A DNA stretch of 64,000 nt, taken from Prevotella sp. (GTDB lineage Bacteria; Bacteroidota; Bacteroidia; Bacteroidales; Bacteroidaceae). Where the stretch lies: contig JAFZIY010000026.1 of the NCBI GenBank assembly GCA_017554105.1, positions 62,001-126,000 on the forward strand, in the 5' to 3' direction. The notes beneath the pieces are model-generated. The model searched no databases and was not told where the DNA came from. It saw nothing but the letters and a program-made list of their open reading frames with translations. Position 1 is the first letter of the stretch. Each line of letters starts with the position of its first letter. Shown piece after piece: positions 23,945 through 33,766 of this stretch. The position numbers were made by a program, and so were the translations under genes.

Positions 23945-25087
23945 TCAACCACGAGGGCTTATTGCCACTATCGTCTTTATCGCCAAGTCATAGAACACCA
24001 TCTTGGGGTTACCATTCTGTCCGATGTCACGTATCGCCGTTCCGAAAATATCGTTTATCTCTATCACGTTAGCCTCATTAATGAAGCGTGCGAAGTTCCT
24101 TGCAAAGGCCTCTTCTGCTGTAGTCATGTAAGTGAGTTCTGGATTGTGGAAGTTATACATGAAATTCTCACGCACCAGATGCTGGAAATAGACGAGCATC
24201 CTCTTCTGCCGCTCACGTCCAAGTGCCGCGACATTCTCGCTCCACGACCTCAGTTCCTTCACATTACGCATATATGCCTGACGCATCAGCAATATGAAGA
24301 GGTCAAGAAACTGGTGGTTCTCGTTGCTGGCATCCAGTTCCTCAAGAGCCTTTAGCCAGTCGCCGTTGGCAACCCTCGCAATTCTATGTGCCATGTCACT
24401 GTCTATGGCACGACGATCCACGAGGGCTTTCTCTATCGATGACGTGTCTATCCTCTTTATGTCGATGCGCTGCACACGGCTGCGTATTGTCTCCAACAGA
24501 CGCTCCGGCTCCTCGCAAACCATGATAAAGACCGTCTGCTGTGGCGGTTCCTCAATTATCTTGAGCATCTTGTTGGCACAGTCCTCTCGCATTCGCTCAG
24601 GCAGCCAGATGATATTTACCTTGTATCCGCCCTGACTCGACTTGATGCTGAGTTTTCGGATGAGCACCTCGCTCTCGGCAACATATATCAGTGCCTGCTG
24701 ATTACCGGCATTCATCTTCTCGAGCCACTGATCCATGTTGAAGTACGGTCCCTCTGAAAGTAACTCGCGCCACTCACGGGCATAGTCATCACTTACTGTC
24801 TTATGGTCAGAACTCGATCCCGGTGGTTTTATCACAGGATAAGTGAAAAGCAAGTCAGGATGAGACCACGAACGAAGCATGGCACACTGTGGACAACTGC
24901 CACAAGAGTCGTCACTCTCCCTGCTGTTTTTACATAGAAGATAGGACGCAAAGGCAAGAGCGAGAGCCATCTTACCACTGCCCATCGGACCGCATAGCAT
25001 CATGGCATGGGGCACACGCCCCTCTCTCACCATCTGTATCAGACGCTGCTGCGCCTCTTCTTGTCCTATTACTTCTTTGAATTTCAA
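23945..25087 (-). CDS. holB: DNA polymerase III delta' subunit
   Basis: A 380-residue clamp-loader subunit. AAA+ features: the P-loop-like GPMGSGKMALALAFA (about residues 33-47), a four-Cys zinc module CKNSRESDDSCGSCPQC (about 53-69), and sensor/arginine-finger surroundings ANKMLKIIEEPP and ETIRSRVQRIDIKRI. The N-terminus KEVIGQEEAQQRLIQMVREG is typical. The gene starts 4 bp after metF and is followed by ricT 47 bp on. Confidence 0.95.
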   Translation of the reverse strand: MKFKEVIGQEEAQQRLIQMVREGRVPHAMMLCGPMGSGKMALALAFASYLLCKNSRESDDSCGSCPQCAMLRSWSHPDLLFTYPVIKPPGSSSDHKTVSDDYAREWRELLSEGPYFNMDQWLEKMNAGNQQALIYVAESEVLIRKLSIKSSQGGYKVNIIWLPERMREDCANKMLKIIEEPPQQTVFIMVCEEPERLLETIRSRVQRIDIKRIDTSSIEKALVDRRAIDSDMAHRIARVANGDWLKALEELDASNENHQFLDLFILLMRQAYMRNVKELRSWSENVAALGRERQKRMLVYFQHLVRENFMYNFHNPELTYMTTAEEAFARNFARFINEANVIEINDIFGTAIRDIGQNGNPKMVFYDLAIKTIVAISPRG

Positions 25088-25091
25088 TTTC

Positions 25092-26045
25092 TTATACTTT
25101 TTCCAGTACCTCCTTCACCGAGTCAACAGCCGACATAGTGTAGAAGTGTATGTTGTTCACTCCATGCGCATAGAGGTCGCGACACTGGTTCAGTGTCCAC
25201 TCAATGCCCAGTTGCTTGGCATCCTCGTCACTCTTACATTTCAACGCCTCCTGAGCCAGTTCGTTGGGAATGTCACAGTGGAACGAACGGGGTACCACAG
25301 TCAATTGCGACAATTTGGCCATCGGTTTCAGTCCAGGAATTATAGGTATCGTGACACCTATCTTACGCGCACGTTCCACAAAGTCGTAATACTTCTGATT
25401 ATCGTAGAACAACTGGGTAACGGCATATGAGGCACCTAACTGTTGCTTGATAAGCAGATACTGCATATCCACGTCTATGTTCGGAGCTTCCTCATGTTTT
25501 TCCGGATAACATGCCACACCATATGTAAACTTCACTCCCGGCTTAGTAATGGGACTTCCATCGGCAAAGAAGCCTTCGTTGAAACGATTCACCTGCTGAA
25601 TCAGTTCTGTGGTATGTGTGTGTCCTCCCTGAGTGGGTGTGAATACACGGTCGTCCTTAGCCTTATCGCCTCGTAGCAGCAAAATATTGCTGATGCCAAG
25701 GAACTGAAGGTCGATAAGCTCGTATTCTATATCCTCTATGGTGGCACCACTACATATAACGTGAGGCACCACGGGAAGGTCGTATTTCTGCTGTATAGCC
25801 GCAGCGATTGCTATAGTACCCGGACGCCGACGCAGCCTGAGACGCTCGAACTGCCCGTTGGGCAATTCACGATAGACATATTCAGAATGATGGGTCGTGA
25901 TGTTTATGAACATCGGGTCGAAGCATTTCAGCTTGTCAATAGTACGGAACAGGCCCTCAGTACCACTACCTTTAAGGGGCGGCAACACCTCAAACGAGAA
26001 ATGTCTGCCACCATCATTTATCTTGTTAAAGTCTACTCTATTCAT
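25092..26045 (-). CDS. metF: 5,10-methylenetetrahydrofolate reductase
   Basis: The ATG at 26045 (MNRVDFNKINDGGRHFSFEV) gives 317 residues; the longer frame to 26096 runs through the promoter. A FAD enzyme that makes 5-methyl-THF for methionine synthesis. Signatures: FSFEVLPPLKGSG, FINITTHHSEY, PVVPHVICSGATIEDIEY, LLRGDK, and GVACYPEKHEEAPNID for the folate/FAD site. First gene of an operon with holB, ricT and gldH. A TTTG-19-TAATTTTG promoter lies just upstream. Confidence 0.97.
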   Translation of the reverse strand: MNRVDFNKINDGGRHFSFEVLPPLKGSGTEGLFRTIDKLKCFDPMFINITTHHSEYVYRELPNGQFERLRLRRRPGTIAIAAAIQQKYDLPVVPHVICSGATIEDIEYELIDLQFLGISNILLLRGDKAKDDRVFTPTQGGHTHTTELIQQVNRFNEGFFADGSPITKPGVKFTYGVACYPEKHEEAPNIDVDMQYLLIKQQLGASYAVTQLFYDNQKYYDFVERARKIGVTIPIIPGLKPMAKLSQLTVVPRSFHCDIPNELAQEALKCKSDEDAKQLGIEWTLNQCRDLYAHGVNNIHFYTMSAVDSVKEVLEKV

Positions 26046-26066
26046 CCTAAAATGTCCATTTGCGTG

Positions 26067-26097
26067 CAAAATTACGAAAAAACGAGCGCAAAACAAA
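26067..26097 (-). promoter_or_regulatory. Promoter of the metF-holB-ricT-gldH operon
   Basis: Minus strand TTTG (26094-26097), a 19-bp spacer, TAATTTTG (26067-26074). Predicted leader is about 15 nt. Confidence 0.75.
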
Positions 26098-26121
26098 GAA
26101 TTCTAATTCTTTTTATGCAAA

Positions 26122-26168
26122 AATATAGTCCTGTCAGGATTAACATACAAACCTGACAGGACTATATT
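26122..26168. terminator. Terminator between the small Gly-rich gene and metF
   Basis: Perfect 17-bp inverted repeat AATATAGTCCTGTCAGG / CCTGACAGGACTATATT with a 13-nt loop. It would end the minus-strand gene at 26200. Confidence 0.8.
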
Positions 26169-26199
26169 CTTAAAACAATAAAATAGTAAGACTAATCAA

Positions 26200-26460
26200 T
26201 TAGTCTTCCCATGCCTTATATAGCTTGGACTGGCGGACATGTTCTGAAATATTAACCATAGAGTTGACTTCAACATCCTCCATCTCGTCATCCTCATCAC
26301 ATAAATCACCAGCCTGTGGTGCATGGGCGGGACCACTGCCTCCACCACCATAACCAATGCCACCATTTCCGCCTACGTTTGTAACCGTACCGGTAAGGAT
26401 TTCAATCATATCCGCTTGTTCAACGCTGACACATGGTTCCAAATATGCTTTCTTTTTCAT
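26200..26460 (-). CDS. Small Gly-rich protein of the MKKxYxxP type, unknown function
   Basis: An 86-residue protein with no signal peptide or membrane helix. The N-terminal block MKKKAYLEPCVSVEQADMIE resembles the start shared by many very short Prevotella/Bacteroides proteins. It is followed by a Gly-rich run (GGNGGIGYGGGGSG), an acidic stretch (DLCDEDDEMEDVEV) and a C-terminus SKLYKAWED. Promoter and terminator are both its own. The leader-plus-core layout recalls a modified-peptide precursor, but no maturation enzyme is encoded nearby, so that is speculation. Coding is likely because the signals and length fit. Confidence 0.65.
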   Translation of the reverse strand: MKKKAYLEPCVSVEQADMIEILTGTVTNVGGNGGIGYGGGGSGPAHAPQAGDLCDEDDEMEDVEVNSMVNISEHVRQSKLYKAWED

Positions 26461-26529
26461 TGTCTCGAATATTTATTCTCTTTTCCAGAATTAAAAAACA
26501 CCACAACAAATGCTTTGTGAATGCGGGTG

Positions 26530-26537
26530 CAAAATTA
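26530..26537 (-). promoter_or_regulatory. Candidate -7 box for the small Gly-rich gene
   Basis: TAATTTTG on the minus strand, about 70 bp upstream of the ATG, with CTTG at about 18 bp as a weak -33. Confidence 0.5.
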
Positions 26538-26651
26538 GCAAAAAAAAATAATCTACAAGCATCTTTTATGTATTTTTTTATCATATACACTAACTACCTG
26601 AGTTATTTCAAGAATGTTACACGTGCTTTTTACCTCATGTAATTGAAATAA

Positions 26652-26683
26652 TATAGGCACGCCTCACAGAAGACGTGCCTATA
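26652..26683. terminator. Terminator-like hairpin after the susCD operon
   Basis: TATAGGCACG / CGTGCCTATA, a perfect 10-bp stem with a 12-nt loop, 26 bp past the last gene. Confidence 0.65.
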
Positions 26684-26708
26684 ATTATACGAGATATGAC
26701 TTCTAGGA

Positions 26709-28343
26709 TTACTTAATCCAGCGTGGGTCACCTGCATTACCTGACTTAACAGGAGAGTTGGCATCAATGGTGAAGTCTGCCTCTTCTGCCTGCGGGCATG
26801 GATTGTCTGCAAGGTTAGTACCATCTGTGTCGAACCACCTTACAGTCTGAGTGTTACCTTCTGCAAGACTGATGAGGTTTACGGTATGGTAATAGTAGTT
26901 GTTCTGCAGTTCAGGAGTCGGGTCACAAGACGACTGGTTGGTGAAGCCACGTGTGTTATTGAACTCCATCACAAGGTTGTTCTTGAATATAACCTCATTA
27001 CCTGCGAAACGTACATATATAAGCTGACGGTTGCTGTTTCCATTACCCACCTTATACAATGTACACTTGTTGACAGTAACAATAGGACCTGGCTGACCGG
27101 AGAAGTTTGAAGAAGCGTCGTCGATACGGATGAAGTCACGGGTAGCACAACTGTTGTATACAGTGCTATTGGTCAGGTTGAATGCCTTTGGCAGACCTGC
27201 ACGGCTATCAAACATATCGCCTCCAGAACATGGAATGTCGTGGATTATACAGTTGTTGAATGTAACACTCTCCACCACAGAAGCAACATTGAGATAGAAC
27301 ACACCCTTGGTGTAGTTCTTAATCTCACAGTTGTCAATGAGAAGTGCGCCATAAGTAACACCTGCTGTCTTGTAGTTGAATGCCTGGTCGCCGCTTGTGC
27401 CTTCACCATCGTAGATAATAAGGCTTGTGGTCAGTGCCGCGCCATCGTTGATTTCCAGACGACCATTCACTATAGGACGGTTTGCTGCATCAACACCCTT
27501 CAGTGTGATACTCTTAGTAATCTTCAGAGAACCAGCGGTGATGTTCTCATCATCGCCAGAATATGGGATTACATACTTGGGACCGATAAGGGCAATGGCG
27601 TCACCATCCTGAGCAGCCTCAACAGCAGCTACAAGTTCATCTGCATTGGAAACAGGGATAGATCCCTCGAGGTCAGCAAGTGTGGTGAACGTGCGGTTAC
27701 CACGTTGCTTGCCATTGTTGAGCAGATAAACGGTGTAAACAGTCTGTGGCTCAAGACCTGTGACTGTTGCCTTGCCGGCAGCCTTCTCCTCCTCAGTAAT
27801 CTGATGGGTAACATTGCCAACAACAATAGTGGTCACCTCCTCGCCCTCTGGCCATGAGACGGTCACGCTGCGGTCGGTGTAGTCTCCCTGCTTGATACTA
27901 TTGAGAATCTGCTGTGCACTGGTTCTGAAATAAACACCATGCCATTTTGAGATGCGGCTTGCATCATTAGAAGTAATGGCACGCACACGAACGGTGTACT
28001 TGGTGTCGTAAACAAGATCCTCGACAAGTAACGGAAGGTCATCAGCAGTAACACCACTGATGGTCTTGGCAGGTGTCACTGCGTCGGTCTGAGAATCGTA
28101 TGTGCCTCCGTAAGAGAGACTGTCGTCTTGGAAGAACTGCACCTCATAGACGTCGGCACCGCTGGAAAGATCCCATGTAATCGTAGCGCTCGTCTCCTGC
28201 ACATCCTTAGCCTGGATGTTGATTGGTGAGAGGTTACGGTTCAGAATGATGCTCTCGATAGCGTCTGAAGCATCACTGCACGATGTCAAGGCTGCGACTG
28301 CAAGTCCAAACACACATGCTGAAAATATTCTATTCACTTTCAT
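26709..28343 (-). CDS. DUF4957/DUF5123-type surface lipoprotein of a pectin utilisation locus
   Basis: A 544-residue lipoprotein with signal MKVNRIFSACVFGLAVAALT and lipobox LTSC-S. Two fibronectin-III-like domains (about 35-220): INIQAKDVQETSATITWDLS and YTDRSVTVSWPEGEE. A right-handed beta-helix region follows (about 240-545), with the DUF4957 pattern (SLKITKSITLKGVDAANRPI) and then a DUF5123-like part (VTVNKCTLYKVGNGNSNRQL, LQNNYYYHTVNLI). Such proteins accompany susCD in pectin and rhamnogalacturonan loci and probably bind the polysaccharide. Third gene after susC and susD. Confidence 0.82.
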   Translation of the reverse strand: MKVNRIFSACVFGLAVAALTSCSDASDAIESIILNRNLSPINIQAKDVQETSATITWDLSSGADVYEVQFFQDDSLSYGGTYDSQTDAVTPAKTISGVTADDLPLLVEDLVYDTKYTVRVRAITSNDASRISKWHGVYFRTSAQQILNSIKQGDYTDRSVTVSWPEGEEVTTIVVGNVTHQITEEEKAAGKATVTGLEPQTVYTVYLLNNGKQRGNRTFTTLADLEGSIPVSNADELVAAVEAAQDGDAIALIGPKYVIPYSGDDENITAGSLKITKSITLKGVDAANRPIVNGRLEINDGAALTTSLIIYDGEGTSGDQAFNYKTAGVTYGALLIDNCEIKNYTKGVFYLNVASVVESVTFNNCIIHDIPCSGGDMFDSRAGLPKAFNLTNSTVYNSCATRDFIRIDDASSNFSGQPGPIVTVNKCTLYKVGNGNSNRQLIYVRFAGNEVIFKNNLVMEFNNTRGFTNQSSCDPTPELQNNYYYHTVNLISLAEGNTQTVRWFDTDGTNLADNPCPQAEEADFTIDANSPVKSGNAGDPRWIK

Positions 28344-28365
28344 AATTGTTTCTCTTGTTTAAAGA

Positions 28366-30255
28366 TTAATCAGATAACTGTCCATAAATGCCGTCGTTGT
28401 TAATCATGCCGTTGCTGTTGTCAACAAAGTATTGCCAGATAGGCCATAGGCAGTTAAGGCTTGGTTTGTCAACAATGTAGAGTCCGTTTATGACGTTGTC
28501 AGTGATGCGTGGCTCACCATTGCTCAGGAACCAGCTCTTGCTGGTGTATCCATCATCCTTCATCGAAGCACCGATATCGTCGGTGTCGCCATGGTTCAGA
28601 CCATAGATGTCGATGATGATGCCTTCATGCTGGTTCTCGTCAGGCAGCATCTTGATGTAAAGTTTCTCTGGAAGGTCAGCATATTCGCCACTACGCACTG
28701 CAAGACGCTGCAACTTAGCCTTTGCCTCTGCCATCTTCTCGTCGATATTTCCCCAACGGATGAGGTCGGCCTTGCGAAGAGCCTCGCCCGCAAACTCGAA
28801 TGCACGCTGGTCATAGATACCCTCGCGGAATGCCTGCTTGCTTGCACAATACTTAGACTGCAGTTCTGAAACCTTGTCTGCAGGCAACGCACGGTCGAGC
28901 ACAGGTTTCATGTATGTCCATGCAGTGCTGGTGTTGCCAAGTTCGTTTTCTGCCTCAGCTGCCATAAGATAAACATCGGCGAGGCGCATGTACTGCCAGT
29001 TGACACCGTCGTCATTGCTTGATGTGACAAAGCGGTTCATCCACTCATAGCGCAGTTTTCCGAAATACATCGCTGTCGGGTTGCTAAGTTCCTGACTCGC
29101 ATATACGAGGTCCTTAATCTCCGTACCATTGACATTCTTGGTAAAAGCATCGCCTTCTGCACTCCAGCGATATGGGAGCACTGTGATGTCGCGACGGATA
29201 TCCTTAACGTCATAGTCGTACCACAACGTAGGCAGAGGACCATTCACACCACCATGATTTGCTGAAGCGGCATCAGAACCATTGCACTGGAACTGGTCAC
29301 CATGCTGATGCTTTCCACCCCATGTATAGAGCACGCGTCCACGTCCTTCTGAGAATGGGATTTCCCAAAGACTCTCCTTGCCTGCTGTAACATCATCCTT
29401 ACAGAGTCTCTTGAAGTTGTCCTCGAATTCTCCAAGAGTGTTGCAGCCCTGAGCGATGATGCTTTCGCACTCATCCTTTGCAATCTGGTACATCTTCTCA
29501 GGTGCGAGGTCAGGATCCTTGCTGAGACGATAGCCATCACCACGAAGTCCATAGCCACCTGCATAGAGTGCGAGACGTGCACGCAGACCCTTCACGAATG
29601 CCTTGCTCACACGCTCTGTAGTAGCCGTGATGCTGTTCTCGTTTGGCCAATAGCAATAGTTTTCAGCCTCAAGGAGGTCGGCAAGCAACTGCTTGTAGAT
29701 AACGTCGCGGTTCTCACGAGCCTTATAGATGTTGTCAGCGTTGTTCGGCTCGAAGCGTGCCGGAACGTCACCCCATGCCTTAATAAGGTCGTTATAAATC
29801 ACTGCGCGAAGGGTGAGTGCCTCACCGAGCAGATGTGCCATGTTGGGATTGTTCTCAATGTTGCCATATTTGCGGATACCTGCAATAGCAAGGTTTGCGC
29901 GCTCAATTCCCTCATAGAACTTTGCATATGCATTGTTATCACCGTTCATCTGAGAGTTAGTAGGCAACGTGTTGAAGTTGGCAAGCTGCTGCTTGGCATC
30001 AGTGTTCTTGCTGTAATCAGGAGTGATAATCCATTCCACATCAGTATTGATGCCATAGTATGGAAGGAAACGTCCACGATAAGAGTTCGTCTCACCGAAA
30101 GACACGTGGATAGACATAATCTCTGCCTCAGCAAGAGAGTATGTTGAGAATACCGACTGCTCGTCGAGTGCAGAAATAGAAGGTGCGTCCATGTCGCATG
30201 ATGCCAAACCGAGGATCGAGAGCGACAGTATTGATAATTTGATATAATTTTTCAT
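28366..30255 (-). CDS. SusD/RagB family glycan-binding lipoprotein
   Basis: A 629-residue outer-membrane lipoprotein with signal ILSLSILGLASC-D. The TPR-like SusD core is seen in ANLAIAGIRKYGNI, ALTLRAVIYNDLIKAWGDVP, SKAFVKGLRARLALYAGGY and the C-terminal YMRLADVYLMAAEAENELGN, then FRDGIYDQRAFEF-like QAFREGIYDQRAFEFAGEAL. It caps the SusC barrel and delivers oligosaccharide. It starts 21 bp after susC. Its ligand, probably pectic, is inferred from the neighbouring pectinesterase. Confidence 0.95.
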   Translation of the reverse strand: MKNYIKLSILSLSILGLASCDMDAPSISALDEQSVFSTYSLAEAEIMSIHVSFGETNSYRGRFLPYYGINTDVEWIITPDYSKNTDAKQQLANFNTLPTNSQMNGDNNAYAKFYEGIERANLAIAGIRKYGNIENNPNMAHLLGEALTLRAVIYNDLIKAWGDVPARFEPNNADNIYKARENRDVIYKQLLADLLEAENYCYWPNENSITATTERVSKAFVKGLRARLALYAGGYGLRGDGYRLSKDPDLAPEKMYQIAKDECESIIAQGCNTLGEFEDNFKRLCKDDVTAGKESLWEIPFSEGRGRVLYTWGGKHQHGDQFQCNGSDAASANHGGVNGPLPTLWYDYDVKDIRRDITVLPYRWSAEGDAFTKNVNGTEIKDLVYASQELSNPTAMYFGKLRYEWMNRFVTSSNDDGVNWQYMRLADVYLMAAEAENELGNTSTAWTYMKPVLDRALPADKVSELQSKYCASKQAFREGIYDQRAFEFAGEALRKADLIRWGNIDEKMAEAKAKLQRLAVRSGEYADLPEKLYIKMLPDENQHEGIIIDIYGLNHGDTDDIGASMKDDGYTSKSWFLSNGEPRITDNVINGLYIVDKPSLNCLWPIWQYFVDNSNGMINNDGIYGQLSD

Positions 30256-30276
30256 TGTTATTTTTCCTCCTATATT

Positions 30277-33200
30277 TTAGAAATTCAGGTTCAGACCAAA
30301 TACGAACTGGCGACTACGTGGATAACCAGAGTAGTCAACACCTGGTGTGAGGTTGCTCTTGCGGATACAATCGGACTCAGGATCTGAGCCAGAATAACCT
30401 GTGATTGTGAACACGTTGTAAGCCGTCACATAGAAGCGGAGGCTCGTGATGCCGGCGCGCATTGTGATTGCTTTTGGAAGGGTGTAACCCAGAGTCAGTG
30501 TGTTCAGACGCAGGAACGAAGCATCTTCAACAGCCCAGTCAGTGAGAATGAAGTTGTTCATGTAAGGGCTCCACATTGTGGTATTGGCATTCATTGCTGC
30601 CAGTTGAGCCAGGTCGGTAACAAACTGACCGTTGTCATCAATGTATGTCCAACGCTTGCCACTTCCCATATCGGTGCTCAGGTTACGATACTGAGCATAC
30701 TTGGTGCGTGTGGCAGAAGTGAACTCAATCTTGTTGGCATTGTAAACCTGGTTGCCAATGCTGAAGTTGAAGTTCGCAGCGAAGTCGAAGCCGTATGCAC
30801 GTGCGTTGATTCCGAAACCACCGGTGAGGTCTGGGTTAACGTTACCGATAGTGGTGATATCGTCTGCAGTAACCTTACCGTCATCTGTAATGTCCTTCAG
30901 TTTGATGCTACCTGGACGGAGCGAACCGATAACTGCGCTACCGTCAACGACACCTTCCTTAAGAGTATATGTTCCAGTGGCTGCGTTATAGCTTGCGAAG
31001 TCGGAAGCCTCATAACGTCCGTCGAGTTGGTAACCGATGATCTCACCCACACTGCCGCCTACGGCTACACGGTAGTCATTACCGATTTCGGTAGAACCCC
31101 AGTTAGTATTAGTGGTGAAGTCGTTAATACCAAGTTCTTTGATTTCGTTATGGTTGTAGCCGATGTTACCATTGATATCGATACCCCAGTCCTTCTTGTT
31201 AACAGCGTGGTAGGTGAATGAGAATTCAACACCGCTGTTCTGTGTCTTGCCCAAGTTGCGATACTGGTTGTCATAACCTGTTCCTGATGTTGGGAATGCG
31301 ATGAGAAGGTCCTTTGTGGTATTGATATAACCTTCGAGAGATCCGTTGAGTTTGCCACCGAGAACGGTGAAATCAAGTCCAACGTTACGTGTGATGGTAG
31401 TCTCCCACTTCAGGTCACTGTTATACATAGTCTTTGATGGTGCCCAATATGTCGGGAATCCATTCACCCATGATGTGGTCTTGTTCTCGTACATCTGAAC
31501 AATCTGACCTGTAGGAATGTTGTTGTTACCTGAAGTACCATAGCTGAAGCGCAGTTTCAAGTCGTCGAGCCATGAGCGTGTGCTCTCCATGAAAGGCTCA
31601 GAAGAGATACGCCATGCGATGGCTGCTGATGGGAAGTATCCCCAGCGGTTCTCCTTTGCGAACTTTGAAGAAGCGTCTGCACGGAAAGTGGCACTGACCA
31701 GATACTTGTCCTGATAGTTATAGTTGAGACGTCCGAAGAGCGACAACAGTTTGTCGTCCGCACTGTAGTAGTCCTCTATTGTGTAAGGAGTTCCCTGTGT
31801 GGGAAGCTTCCATGCTGTCTCTGCATCATAGTCTGTAGGGAATCCGTGTACCTCGTTGGTGATGGCATGCTTCTTTGTGATTACATACTCATGACCGAGC
31901 AACACGTTCAGCGAGTGATCTTCGTTATTGATAATATTCTTGAAGTCATAGCTTACCGTATTAGTATTGCGGAAGCGATGACGCTTGGTGTCAACATTAC
32001 GGGTTCCCGGATGTCCCTGGTTTGCAGCTGCCGGAACATTGTTGATATAATATGCTGACAAACCCCAGAAACGCTGATCGTACTCATCGTAAGTATCAAG
32101 ACCCCACTCTGTCTTTGCCTTGAAGTTCTTGAATATCTCCCATCCGAAAGCAGCCGACATGTTCAGGTTGCGGCGCTCACGCTTACGGTCGTTGTCGAGA
32201 GTTGCGGTTATTGGGTCAACGAAACTTGACTGGTCTGCCTCATCCACGATACCCACTCCAGTGAGAGGAATAGGAGAATAGAGCACTGCGTACTTCAGAC
32301 GGCGGTCGGTGTCGTAAGCACCTGATGCCTCGTTAGAACCACCACCGCGGATGTCAGTGTCGCTATAACGTGCCTGGAAATCGAGAGTTGTGCGCTTCGT
32401 TGGCTTGGTTTTCAACTTGAGGCTGAAGTTGTCACGTTTGAAATTCGAGCCGTACATGATAGCCTTGTCGTTGATGTGGGCATAGCTGAAGGTGTACTGG
32501 ATGCTCTCGGAACCACCAGAGATGTTAAGGTTTTGGTTGAAGGTGTGTCCTGTACGTCCGAAAGCGATGTCCTGCCAGTCGTTGCCTGCAAAGTTCTGAT
32601 ATACGTCCATGTCCTCCCAGTTGCCGAACTTGCTTGTGTAATGACCTATCTTCGTTGCATCGCCGTTGTTGTAAAGCATTGCATACTCATACTGCCACTT
32701 CGCATATTCGTATGGGTCGAGCACGTCAACCTTCTTTGCTATGTTCTTGATGCTATAGAAGGCGTTGTAGCTTACCTTCGTCTTACCTGCCTGACCGCTC
32801 TTCGTGGTAACGAGGATTACACCGTTGGCACCACGAGAACCGTATATGGCGGTAGAAGAAGCGTCCTTCAGCACTGTAATGTCCTCGATGTCGCTTGCTG
32901 GGATGTCGCTGATTGACTCAACGGGGAATCCGTCAACGATATAAAGCGGGTCGTTGCTCTGTGTGATAGAACCACCACCACGCACGCGAATCTTCACCTC
33001 TGCGTCAGGAGAGCCTTCGGTTGTTGTTACCTGCACACCGGCCATCTTACCGGTAAGTGCCTCTGAAGCGTTGGCAACAGGAACAGCCTGCAATGCCTCG
33101 CTGTTTACGGTAGCCACAGAACCGGTAAGGTCTTTCTTGCGAACAGAACCGTAACCGATAACCACCACATCCTCAAGAGTGGTGTTGTCGTCCTGCAGTA

Positions 33201-33486
33201 CTACGTTTACGTTACTCTTACCAGAAACATCGATGGTCTGAGTCTTCATTCCCACGTAGGAAATGTTGATCTGATGCTTGTTTCCCGTAAGTTTCAATGT
33301 GAAGTTGCCTTCGTAGTCGGTCACGGTACCATTGCTGGTGCCAGCCTCCATAACTGTAGCACCGATGACGTCTTCACCAGCGCCGTCCTTCACATTTCCT
33401 GAGATTGTCTGCGCCTGCAATGTGCCCACAAACATGGTAAGCATCATCAGAAGCGCAAATCGAAAAGTCTTCAATTTACCAGACAT
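30277..33486 (-). CDS. SusC/RagA family TonB-dependent outer-membrane transporter
   Basis: The ATG at 33486 (MSGKLKTFRFALLMMLTMFV) gives 1069 residues; the frame open to 33591 lies in the mRNA leader. Signal peptide cut after LQAQ, then a CarboxypepD_reg-like domain (ISGNVKDGAGEDVIGATVME), then a TonB box region (LEDVVVIGYGSVRKKDLTGS), plug (VTTTEGSPDAEVKIRVRGGG, GSRGANGVILVTTK) and a C-terminal barrel ending SGYPRSRQFVFGLNLNF. It imports glycans using the TonB/ExbBD energy supplied elsewhere in this window. First gene of the susCD-DUF5123 operon. Confidence 0.96.
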   Translation of the reverse strand: MSGKLKTFRFALLMMLTMFVGTLQAQTISGNVKDGAGEDVIGATVMEAGTSNGTVTDYEGNFTLKLTGNKHQINISYVGMKTQTIDVSGKSNVNVVLQDDNTTLEDVVVIGYGSVRKKDLTGSVATVNSEALQAVPVANASEALTGKMAGVQVTTTEGSPDAEVKIRVRGGGSITQSNDPLYIVDGFPVESISDIPASDIEDITVLKDASSTAIYGSRGANGVILVTTKSGQAGKTKVSYNAFYSIKNIAKKVDVLDPYEYAKWQYEYAMLYNNGDATKIGHYTSKFGNWEDMDVYQNFAGNDWQDIAFGRTGHTFNQNLNISGGSESIQYTFSYAHINDKAIMYGSNFKRDNFSLKLKTKPTKRTTLDFQARYSDTDIRGGGSNEASGAYDTDRRLKYAVLYSPIPLTGVGIVDEADQSSFVDPITATLDNDRKRERRNLNMSAAFGWEIFKNFKAKTEWGLDTYDEYDQRFWGLSAYYINNVPAAANQGHPGTRNVDTKRHRFRNTNTVSYDFKNIINNEDHSLNVLLGHEYVITKKHAITNEVHGFPTDYDAETAWKLPTQGTPYTIEDYYSADDKLLSLFGRLNYNYQDKYLVSATFRADASSKFAKENRWGYFPSAAIAWRISSEPFMESTRSWLDDLKLRFSYGTSGNNNIPTGQIVQMYENKTTSWVNGFPTYWAPSKTMYNSDLKWETTITRNVGLDFTVLGGKLNGSLEGYINTTKDLLIAFPTSGTGYDNQYRNLGKTQNSGVEFSFTYHAVNKKDWGIDINGNIGYNHNEIKELGINDFTTNTNWGSTEIGNDYRVAVGGSVGEIIGYQLDGRYEASDFASYNAATGTYTLKEGVVDGSAVIGSLRPGSIKLKDITDDGKVTADDITTIGNVNPDLTGGFGINARAYGFDFAANFNFSIGNQVYNANKIEFTSATRTKYAQYRNLSTDMGSGKRWTYIDDNGQFVTDLAQLAAMNANTTMWSPYMNNFILTDWAVEDASFLRLNTLTLGYTLPKAITMRAGITSLRFYVTAYNVFTITGYSGSDPESDCIRKSNLTPGVDYSGYPRSRQFVFGLNLNF

Positions 33487-33660
33487 AGTTACTATATTAA
33501 AAATTAAACAATTGTTTTTACTGATTTGTCTTAGTGGAGCGTTCGTTTGTTTTGTTTTAGAAATACGTCTTGTTATAATTAGTCTTTCCATAGATTGGCG
33601 AAGCAGTTATGAAATTACCTATTCATGTTTGTATCCGCCAGTTTTCTCCGTAGTTTGGTG

Positions 33661-33692
33661 CAAATATAAGAAATTATATCAAATCTCACAAA
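33661..33692 (-). promoter_or_regulatory. Promoter of the susC operon
   Basis: Minus strand TTTG (33689-33692), a 20-bp spacer, TATATTTG (33661-33668). Predicted untranslated leader is about 165 nt, long enough for RNA-level control of susC. Confidence 0.8.
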
Positions 33693-33717
33693 CTTTTATT
33701 AAAAAAAGTTTAATTAA

Positions 33718-33753
33718 GGATGCCCGTCTGCTGTTATTAACAGACAGGCATCC
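33718..33753 (-). terminator. Terminator after the pectinesterase gene
   Basis: GGATGCCTGTCTG / CAGACGGGCATCC on the minus strand (one mismatch), followed by a T-rich tract that runs into the susC -33 region. Confidence 0.8.
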
Positions 33754-33766
33754 TTTAATGTTATTA

